From Blastocladiella britannica (lineage: Eukaryota > Blastocladiomycota > Blastocladiomycetes > Blastocladiales > Blastocladiaceae): DNA of 39,809 bases. Below are positions 32,201 to 39,809 of this stretch, piece by piece (position 1 is the stretch's first letter; each line of letters begins with the position of its first letter). Made by a program: the position numbers and the translations under genes. The stretch covers positions 1 to 39,809 of the forward strand of contig MU624621.1 in the NCBI GenBank assembly GCA_025349905.2, read 5' to 3'. The notes under the pieces were generated by a model that saw only the letters and a program-made list of their open reading frames with translations, was not told where the DNA came from and ran no database searches.

Positions 32201-33140
32201 CCCGGGATACTTGGCTCTATTTTTTATTTCGTCAGCCAAGGAATGATGACAAAGAAAAAAAAAAGAAATGGAGCACGAACACTGCAGGCGGCGGAGAAGC
32301 AGCGTCGCCGTCCACGATTTCGTGCAAAAACATGCAGTTGTGGGTAGCGCACGGTCGGTGCTGCAGCCAGACCGCGCAGTACTTTGTTTGCCCGTACGTG
32401 GCATGCAACGTGCGGCTCTCGATGGTAGCGCCGTCCACAAACTGGATGCACCGGTACGCGTCGTCGGGCCGGGCAAACGTCACGTGCACGCCGATTTGGT
32501 TTTCGCCCGTGCGGCCGTCCTTGCCGACGATCGGCGGGCGGCGCGAGATCGACAGCTTGACGATCTTGCCAAACTGGCCAAAGTACGGGTCGCTGGCCAG
32601 CGTCTCTTCGACCGCGTACTTGGGCGGCAAATTGGTCACGTACACCAGCGTGCGCTGCGTGACCTTGATGTCCTTGAGGTGCGACCGATCAGCCGCCGCG
32701 CCGCCGCTGTCCACGAACGACGACGACGCGGTGGCGGTGCCCGAGCGTTTGTTGCCGGCCTTTCGTCGCTTGCGCTCAGAAATGATGCGCGCAATCTCCT
32801 CTTGCGGCGCTGCCGTGAACTGCACACTCTCGTCGTCGTACTCGCGTCGGCATGCGGGGCACAGCCGGTTGTGGTTTTCGCGGATATTGTTCCAGCAGAA
32901 ACGGCAGACCTTTTATTTCATGCAGGGTCAGGTCCTTGTGTCAAGTGGGCAGGGAGAGGAGAGAGTGGTGCGCGGTATGCGGCCGAGCACAACAATAACA
33001 GAAAAAAAAACGATAATAAATAAACAATCGAATATACAAACCTGATAACCACAAGGGCACGGGTAGAAAAACTTGTCGCTGGCTGCAATCTCTTCGCAGC
33101 AGAGCGGGCACACGAGATCGTCAATGTCGGCGGCGTCCAT
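28296..33140 (-). CDS. NOT4: Ccr4-Not E3 ubiquitin ligase Not4 (CNOT4)
   Basis: Exons on the complement: 33140-33042, 32909-32281, 32216-31971, 31906-30555, 30497-30222, 29851-29799, 29728-29280 and 29220-28296, about 1,342 residues. The C4C4 RING is complete (Cys 11, 14, 28, 30, 35, 38, 50, 53; CPLCCEEI, CPCGYQVCRFCW, LCPACRREY). An RRM follows (TLVYVTNLPPKYAVEETLAS, FGQFGKIVKL), then the CCCH finger (KYCAVWLQHRPCATHNCMFLHE). This order is diagnostic of Not4, which ubiquitinates ribosome-associated and other targets as part of Ccr4-Not. The rest is low-complexity, with a charged coiled coil (EREEKARLAVIRKQQERKAA), Pro/Gly-rich and poly-Gln regions. The first six exons are well supported. The 29280/29220 junction is weak (G-rich intron, GAG acceptor). 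If it is not spliced, Not4 stops at 29276 and 28296-29220 belongs to something else. Confidence 0.82.
29852..30221 (-). other. Unusually long intron (370 nt) in NOT4
   Basis: Donor GCAG/GTCTTT at 30221 and acceptor TTTGGCAG at 29852 join phase-1 exons. On the transcribed strand the DNA is T/C-rich with many CTG/CTT runs, typical of intronic pyrimidine tracts, and no frame has coding-type bias. It is five times longer than other introns here, so a small unseen exon inside it is possible; a candidate lies near 29960-29995 just before a GTAAGG donor. Confidence 0.45.
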
Positions 33141-33498
33141 GGTTTTTATTATTATTGTTTGGCTTTTGTTGAAAACTTGGAATAAATCGGTGACCGGCAA
33201 GTGTGTCACTGATAGAAGAAGATGGTTGATTGGGTGGGTATCGAGAAGGCGCACGCGTCGTAAGAGAAAGAGAGGAGAGGTGCGAAGGAGAGTGGTCGAC
33301 GATTAATCAAAAAATTATTTTGGTTGAGCTGAAAGAGAGTAAACACACGTAACACGATCACCCCTCAGGGATCGCCCTTCGTATGCCGACGACGTGCAGC
33401 TCCTCCTCTTCATGCTACGCGTGTTACGCGTGTTACGCCACGCCATGGTCCTGCCTTCTCACTGACCTCAAAAAGAGGAAGATGCATCAATATCAAAA
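33141..33498. promoter_or_regulatory. NOT4 upstream region with three ACGCGT boxes
   Basis: These 358 bp lie between the Not4 ATG (complement, 33140) and the Sin1 stop (33499). They contain ACGCGT at 33253-33258, 33417-33422 and 33426-33431; the last two form part of a 9-bp tandem repeat (gtgttacgc). ACGCGT is the binding site of MBF-type cell-cycle factors in yeasts. A purine-rich GAGA stretch (33263-33285) lies between them. Confidence 0.45.
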
Positions 33499-36400
33499 TC
33501 AGCCACCCCCCGATCCGCTCGCCCTCCGACGCACGGCGCTGACCAGCGTCGCAATCGCCGCGCAAATCTCGCGGGCTTCGTCCGCGCTGCGCGCCTCGAA
33601 GTCGAACGTCTTGCCCTCGCGCGCATTGTACGACATGGCCGGCGCCACCACGTGCGACCTGGTAACTTCGCCCGCGATCCCCGCGATCCCCGTAAGCCCC
33701 GAACCCGAGTCCTTGGTGATCCCTGCGGCACCACTGCCGCCGCCGCTTCCACTGGCACCGTTTCCAGCACCAGTGCTGCCCATGCTGCGTCGTGGAGTGG
33801 GACCGATCGCGTTGCCGCTGCCAGGACCACCACCGCCGCCGGTGCCACCGGGACCGGCAACTCCAAATGCGAGGGATCCTGGCACATCGGACGACAGCAG
33901 CGCACCTCCCCCGCTATTTGTGGTGGCCGTGGCTGCTCCTGCTCCCGTTCCTCCAGGTGAGGGCCCGCCGCTCGCGGACGACGGGTTGCGGAGCACTTCA
34001 AGTCGGAAATGAGCGGGGAGTTTCTTGTTTTGCTTACATGCGAGCACGGCCGATACGTGGTACGAGGACTGTTTTCATGTTTATGTATGAGTTTGGCATC
34101 AATCGCACGAGGATAGAAAAAAACATACCGTCTTGACAGAATCAAACATGCTCGCTCGACTCTCGCTGGGAAGGACATGCAAGTACTCGCCGTCAATGGC
34201 CAGCACGCGTTCCTGCCGTCCCATGAGCATTTTCCGCATGACGGCGTATTTCTGTAAAGTCAAAAAAAAGTAAGCGATCAGTCACACACGCACCAAGCAA
34301 TGAAAAAAAAAATTGGTAATACCTTGTACGCCGACACTGCAGCCAATCCACCCCGCCCGCCCCACGCGCCCACTCCCGTCCCCACCCCATCGCCCTCTTC
34401 CCCGGGGGGCCGCAGCCACATATCCCCCGCCGAGACCCCGAGCTTGAGTTTCATGAGAAACAGTTCCCCGATCCCGGTCCCCAGTGCGCCAAACGGCCGT
34501 GCCAAGTCAAGCGCCTGCCCGTCGGCCGCCACTCGCAGCACGTAGTCGCGCGGGTTAACTCCGCGCTTTCGGCACACTGCATTGAAGATTTCGGCCAGTG
34601 GGGTCGCCGACGTCACGTTGAGAGTGGTGGTGTGCCGTACCTCGACCGTTGCGTACAAGTGCACGCGCAAAAACAGTTTCTCGGGAACACCGGCGATCGG
34701 CATTGGCGGAAGGTTCACGGCGGCAAGCGTCGAGGCCGCGGCGCCCGCGGCGGCGGCGGCGGGTCCGAGCGCTCCGACTCCGGGAACGGTCGGAGGGAAC
34801 TGTGTGGATTGGCCTGTCAGTGCTGCTGGTGCTGTTGATGCAAGTGCACCACCACCAGCGGTGGCACCGCCCACGACCGCGGCCGCAGTGCTGGTAGTGG
34901 ACCCATCCATCCGCGCTGCCGCTGATCCCGGCCGGGTGCCGGTTCCATTGGAAGGGTTTGCTCGCTTACTGGTCCCATTGGTAAAAGTCATGCCCGAATG
35001 CGCCGTCGATGGTGTAACAATAGGCGGCCCGTTCCCGTCCCCGCCTCCAATTTCGCACAACGCAAATGCGTCGAACGCAAATCGGTCCACGGGGCGAGTG
35101 CGATCGAGGGCCGGGAAATCGTCGTCCACCTCGCCGTCGTCTTCGGCAATGCGCATGGCCCACCGGGTCGGTTCCAGCCGCGCCGCGTCCAGCGACGGCT
35201 GCATGCCGCGCTCCACGTACTCGAACAGCGCGTACCCGATCGCTTGCTCCACCGTCGTCCCTCGGGCTACCGCCAACGAAATGGATGCGGGAGGTTCGCC
35301 GGTAAACGGGAGAAAGAGTTTCAGCGGGACCGAGTGGTGCGCGTGCTTTCCGGCCTGTTTCATTCGACGATGAGTTTGAGAAACGTGTACAAAAAGAAAA
35401 AAAGTGAGAGGGCGTACATAGCGAGAGTAATTAAGAGCCAATGGGTTCTGGCCCGCGGTGCCAGTCACGCCCAACAGCATGGCCAGCTGCGACGGCATGG
35501 CTTTCTTACCCGGGACCAGAGCAACCACCGGCCGCTTTGCAAATAAGCTCGGTGCCGCCTCGCTTTTTTCCGATTGCGGAGTCGGGGGAGGCAAAGAAGC
35601 AGGGATGGATGAAGGTCGCGTCGAGTGATCCGGCGTGACGGGTGTGGGCGGCGCCGTCATCGGAGGGACCGGTGGTGGGACAGGCGGTGGCGGCGGCAGA
35701 ACCAGTCCCCGTCTACCACCGCCAGTGTAATCATCATCGGTAGTGATGCCCGCCGAGATGGCCGGGAGCAAGATTGGTGCCAAGAACGGAAGCGACGGGC
35801 GCCTGGGTGGTGGTGCAAATCCTTGCCGCCTGTGCAAAAATATTATGATTCAGTGAGCTGTTGTGTTGGAAAATCGAGAAAGTCGTATTCGTACATGGGC
35901 TCGGTGACAATAACTCCCAATTCCTTTCCCATTTCGCCCGCCGAAAGCCGCCGGACGGCAGTAGAGTCACGCGCGCGGCTGATTCGCTGCTGCTGCAGTT
36001 GCCGAGCCGCTGCCGCTGCCGCCGCGCCACTCACCTCGGCGGCCGCCGCCGCATCCTCGGCCTCGTCCTCGGCAAACGCCAGCTCGGCCTCGTAATCGAC
36101 CAATTCCTCGCCAAAGCTCGTGGATGCGACCATGGACCGCGCGGTTTGCGCGGTGGCAGCGGCACTGGCCACGTCGTCGGCCGACCCGTTTCGGCTGCCA
36201 ATCACCATCGGAAGATCAATGATTTGGGCACGGTACTGGTGGTGGCCAGAGGCAGTCGGGAGCTGCGGGAATGCTTCGGCGGCTCCGCCAGCAGCAGCAG
36301 ATCCAGCACTGGTTTCGCTCTGTGGGAGCGACAGGGGCTCGCCGTCCCCTAGCTGCGCGGCCGCCGACGCCGGGGTGCCTGCGGATGACTCGGGCACGGG

Positions 36401-37213
36401 AGCAAGGGTGGATGATCCGCCCCGCTCAGCACCACTAACATTGGGGTTGCTGTGGTGACTCGGAGGGTCAAAGGCGCTGTCGTCCAGGGACGAGCGGCGC
36501 CGTGACGTTGGCGGGGCTGGAGGGAGCACGGGCACAGGAATACCGGGCGAACTGCCGATGATGCTCGCGTTCGGGAGACTTGTCCGGCGCGCGGGTGGCG
36601 GCAATGGCAGCTGTAGTGGTGGTTCTGCACCGTTGGCAGGCTCGATCGGCGACGCACCGCGCGACACGGCCGGGAGCGTCAGCTCGGGCGCTTCTGTTCC
36701 CACGATCGGAGCACCAGGACCATTCAAAGTACCAGCACCACCTACACTCGGGGCGGCGGCAGAGACGGCCACCGAGGGCGACGATGAGAAAACCAGCTGG
36801 CCCGAGCTAGAGGTGACGCCTCCCGACCCCATCACCACTAGGGGCGATGCCGATCCAAACCCGACGGCGTCAATATGGGCAAGGGCGGCGAAATGGTGCG
36901 GGATGGCCGCCAGCAGCGCCGGTGGCGGCGAGTGGTCGTGGCGCATCAGGTACCAGTCGTCGGCGGCCAGGTCGTCGAGCGACGCAGAGGTGGGCGAGAG
37001 CGCTCCCGATGGCACATTGTTGATGATGCGGCGCTGGCCAGAGCCCATTGCTGTCGCTGCTGTGCCGCCATGGTGCTTTTGATGATGGGGCAACGACTGG
37101 GGAGGGCGTGGAATGGCTAGTTGGACCACGCTCTCGGCAATTGCGTCCTCGACGGAGAGCACCGAGAGCCGCAGGCCGTCTCGGATACGCTTGCGGTCCA
37201 GGAGCAGGCTCAT
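33499..37213 (-). CDS. SIN1: TORC2 subunit Sin1/Avo1 (CRIM, RBD, PH)
   Basis: Exons on the complement are 37213-35895, 35829-35418, 35354-34323, 34251-34129 and 34068-33499, giving 1,151 residues with introns of 60-71 nt. The N-terminus (MSLLLDRKRIRDGLRLSVL) matches the conserved start of Sin1 proteins. A long Pro/Ser/Ala-rich region follows. The CRIM domain lies at about 545-690: SQLAMLLG, NPLALNYSRY, VPLKLFLPF, EQAIGYALFEYVERG, then AEDDGEVDDDFPALDRTRPV. A Ras-binding-like domain (about 797-880; LRVHLYATVEVRHTTTLNV, ALGTGIGELFLMKLKL) and a PH domain (about 920-1145; KYAVMRKMLMGRQERVLAID, then AREGKTFDFEARSADEAREI) complete the family layout. CRIM recruits AGC kinases to TORC2 at the membrane. 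The PH domain is split by a ~100-residue Gly/Ser/Pro insert. Confidence 0.93.
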
Positions 37214-37393
37214 TTCGTTATTTTTTTTTCCTGGTTTGTGGTTAAAGAGTGAACCGCACTCCCATCGCAGCATGGGAAGTCTCTCGTTCCTCCCATTTGC
37301 GACTCCTCTCCGAAGTTCGGCTCCAAACCCTCATAGAATACACAATAGAATAGCTCCGATCCGACGACATCCACACCAAAAGATAAAAACAAA
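37214..37393. promoter_or_regulatory. 180-bp divergent promoter, SIN1 / membrane protein
   Basis: The gap lies between the Sin1 ATG (complement, 37213) and the ATG at 37394. It contains a T9 run (37220-37229) and otherwise mixed sequence with an A-rich stretch just before the + strand ATG. No clear TATA element is seen. Confidence 0.45.
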
Positions 37394-39396
37394 ATGAGTA
37401 GCATCAACTGGCTCACCACTTTCGGTCTAATTGCGCTCCTCACCGTGGATCACTGCCTGCCGTACTTTGGTGTCGCGCGGATCCTTTCCAATAGCTGGTG
37501 CTCGTCATGCCTCACCATCATTGCCTCTCAGCTGCTTAATATCCTCACCGATCTCTATGCCCGAAATGCTCTGGGGATCGTCCTGTCGGGGACGGATCAG
37601 AATGGATTAGTGACAATGATGGTACACCATTCATGTATTCATTTCATTGGATCAAACTAAATGGAATTTATAGAGTTTTGCCGCCATCAACGAATCCATC
37701 ACTGGGATCGGAACCCGCACCGCGATCGAGATCCGGCACCGCGGACTGAAAGCAGTTGAGTGGATCCGCATTAAACTTGTGGTACTGGCGCTGCTCGGGT
37801 GGGCGGTGAGCACCGCGTGGGGATCGTTTGCGTCCAACTACTTGGGCACCCGCAACTGGGTCATTTACTCGTCGTCGTCCATGACGGTGCCGGCAGTGGA
37901 TCCGACAAACCCATACGGGTTCAACAAGTGCGCCGACAGTATCTTGTCCAACAAGATCAGCTTTTTGGTATTGTACCATCTTTTTTGTTGTCACTTGAAT
38001 CTCGATCTCATGACAACAAAAAAAAAAAAACTAGTTTGGCGATGGACCGTACCTGGGCCTCGACAAGCTGCTGACCGAAGTGTACTCTGCGCCCGTGGTG
38101 GACGCCGAGATCGCGATCCGCAACACCACGTCGACGTACGCCGACGACTTTTTACACACGACCTACAACGGAATGCGGTACACGGTAATGCTGCCCAAGA
38201 CCCCCGACAACTTCACCGTGTACAACACCACGGCGCTGGGCGTCAATGTGACGTGCTCGGTGAAAGGAGCGCCCAAAATGGGCCAGGACCAGACTACCAG
38301 CAACACCAGTCCCTCGGCGACGTTCACGCTGCCGACCGGGTTCATGCAGATCGTGGACGCGCAAGTGGCCATCCCAAAGGGTTACCCGTTGCTGTCTCCG
38401 CTCACGGGCACCACCATCAGCGATGCGGTCAACAGCGCGACAGTGATGACGTACCCGAGCTGCTCCGCGGGCGTGTGCCGGTCGTTCTCGTACGACACAG
38501 TGTTTGCGCTGAAATGCGGCATCAACGCCGTCACCATGGACGTCAAAGTCACCAAACTGTTTGCGACCGCGGGGGTCTATGGCTTGACCGACAGTGTGGT
38601 GGCCACCGATTTGGCGCTGGGTCAGAATGTGCACCTGGACGTGCGGTCCGTGACCAATGCGGCCGCGGTGCCCGCGGCACTGCACCTGATGCTGGACGGA
38701 TGGACGTCGGCGCTGCAGTGGTCGTGGCTCAACCGCGCGTACCGGTACATCTACGATGGCGCAACGTACGTTGCGGCGGCGACCGAGTCGCGCGTGGCCC
38801 GCGACTACGAGATCATGCTCGCGTACGCGGCGCTCGGGCTGGCCATGGGTACCAACCATTACCAGGTGACGGCCACGGGCGTCAATGGCGGCTGCGACGG
38901 CGTGATAGCCACGGGAGCCACCGGCACGCTGTCGGCGTCGACGCCGAGCTTGGGCGGTAAAAAAGATACGGTGATCACGCGCGTGGTGCTGGACCAGGCG
39001 ACGTACTCGTGGCCGATCGCCATGTACGCGGTGGCGGTGGCGCTGATGGTGCTGCTGCTGCTGCCGCCCGTGGCTACGTTCCCGTGGACCCGTAAAGCGT
39101 CGGCCACGGCGGTGTCGCCCGAAGTCGGCGGCGAGGAAGCCGCGCCCACCCAGCAAGTCTCGCTGCGCATGGCCGTGGCGTCCGGGTGCCACGGATTCGA
39201 CACTGCGGTGCTGCGCATGGTCGGCGCCAACGGCAGTGGCGGCGAGGACGCTACTGCTGCTGCTGCCAAACCGGCCAAGTACAGGCTGCAGCCGACGGTC
39301 GGCAAAGGCGACGTGGACTTCCAGTTCTCGCGCTACAAGTCCAGCAAGAACTTGGCCTCGGCTGTCCAAGAGCCGCTCAAATCGGCCGACCTTTGA
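37394..39396 (+). CDS. Unidentified membrane protein with large ectodomain
   Basis: Not recognised. Exons 37394-37621, 37674-37967 and 38035-39396 give 627 residues; both introns (52 and 67 nt) are phase 0. The N-terminal ~120 residues hold hydrophobic segments (WLTTFGLIALLTVDHCLPYF, SCLTIIASQLLNILTDLYA, IKLVVLALLGWAVSTAWGSF). A ~370-residue segment rich in Thr, Val, Ala and Tyr with several N-glycosylation sequons (NTT, NFT, NVT, NTS) and scattered cysteines follows, and should be extracellular. A strong transmembrane segment at about 500-522 (WPIAMYAVAVALMVLLLLPP) leads to a cytosolic tail of ~105 residues ending KSSKNLASAVQEPLKSADL. Strong third-position GC and clean splice sites make it a real gene. 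It may be a lineage-specific surface protein. Confidence 0.75.
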
Positions 39397-39809
39397 AATA
39401 TTTCCCTTTTTTTTTGGACTGCACGGCTGCGCACTGAACACGGTTTTGGTGATGGAATTCCAATGGAAATCGGAACACGATTTACTTTTGCATGGATTTC
39501 TCGTGTCGCAAATCCTTCCATCCGAATTCCAATGCCCATTTTTCTTTCCAATGTCAAACCAGTCCGGTTTTCTCGTTGATATTCCAGCCGGTCCTTCAAT
39601 GATACCCAATGGATATCCAGACCAGGTTACCAATGTCATTCCGCCAACCCAGCTCTCCAGCTCCAGCGCTCGGATCCAGTATTTCCAACTATTTCCACTC
39701 ATCCCGACCCCGCCGACCGCTCCCGATCCGACCCGTTTGATACTTTGATCCTGGATTCCTGCTTGATCTTGGCCTTGATCCGCGCTCGCTTGTTGCTTAT
39801 TCTCGACCT
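39397..39809. other. Downstream sequence, no gene seen
   Basis: These 413 bp follow the last stop codon. They are lower in GC than the genes, with a T9 run at 39408-39416. Weak open frames exist on both strands but lack codon bias. Imperfect short repeats such as gaattccaatg (39457 and 39524) and gatccgacc/gatcctgga occur. I see no identifiable feature. Confidence 0.4.

Noticed and set aside
38152..39702. 516-residue complement open frame, Arg/His/Gly-rich
   Set aside because: Antisense of the third exon of the ectodomain gene in GC-rich DNA; Arg/His/Gly composition is typical of a shadow frame, while the + strand frame has sequons and a transmembrane helix.
1..39809. CRISPR array, insertion sequence, prophage or bacterial operon
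   Set aside because: No direct-repeat/spacer pattern, transposase, integrase or Shine-Dalgarno-spaced genes; spliced eukaryotic genes fill the window.

Overview
This window is nuclear DNA from a eukaryote, most probably a zoosporic (flagellated) early-diverging fungus. A Blastocladiomycota-like organism (Allomyces/Catenaria type) is my best guess, but the lineage is inferred, not proven. The reasons are: short introns (almost all 50-76 nt) starting mainly GTACGY, GTATGT or GTGCGT; GC-rich third codon positions; fungal-type orthologues (Snt2, Rpc82, Has1, Not4, Sin1/Avo1, Ale1); cilium/flagellum proteins (LRRC51-like and Tctex1-like) that yeasts and most terrestrial fungi have lost; and a GABA-B-type seven-helix receptor with an extracellular ligand-binding domain. 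I saw no bacterial, plasmid, phage, transposon, tRNA, rRNA or CRISPR signal.

Layout from left to right (- means complement): secreted Cys-rich/mucin-like wall protein (-, 153-2629); family C GPCR (-, 2962-6347); LRRC51-like protein (+, 6423-7275); SUMO E1 subunit SAE1/Aos1 (+, 7334-8922); Snt2-like BAH/PHD/SANT chromatin protein (+, 9382-13779); RNA polymerase III subunit Rpc82 (-, 13805-15630); very large polytopic membrane protein with Q-rich N-terminus and Gly/Ser/Thr stalk (-, 15698-21342); Ale1-type MBOAT acyltransferase (+, 21974-23842); unidentified membrane protein with a confused reading frame (-, 23930-25156); Tctex1-type dynein light chain (+, 25319-26097); Has1/DDX18 helicase (+, 26263-28248); Not4 E3 ligase (-, 28296-33140); TORC2 subunit Sin1/Avo1 (-, 33499-37213); unidentified membrane protein with a large ectodomain (+, 37394-39396).

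The genome is compact. Divergent start codons are only 75-180 bp apart at three of the four head-to-head pairs, and convergent stops are only 25-87 bp apart. Spliced models were assembled by hand. Every model closes in frame, and most were checked against expected protein-family motifs at the junctions. The least certain points are the 3' half of the first gene, the frame of the 23930-25156 gene, and the C-terminal exons of Not4.

The genes do not form a pathway. Two themes recur. One is cell-surface or sensory membrane proteins that I cannot assign to a family or that look lineage-specific (153-2629, 2962-6347, 15698-21342, 23930-25156, 37394-39396). The other is core nuclear and regulatory machinery (SUMO, Snt2, Pol III, Has1, Ccr4-Not, TORC2). 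The receptor shares a 75-bp divergent promoter with a ciliary LRR gene, which would fit zoospore-stage co-expression.
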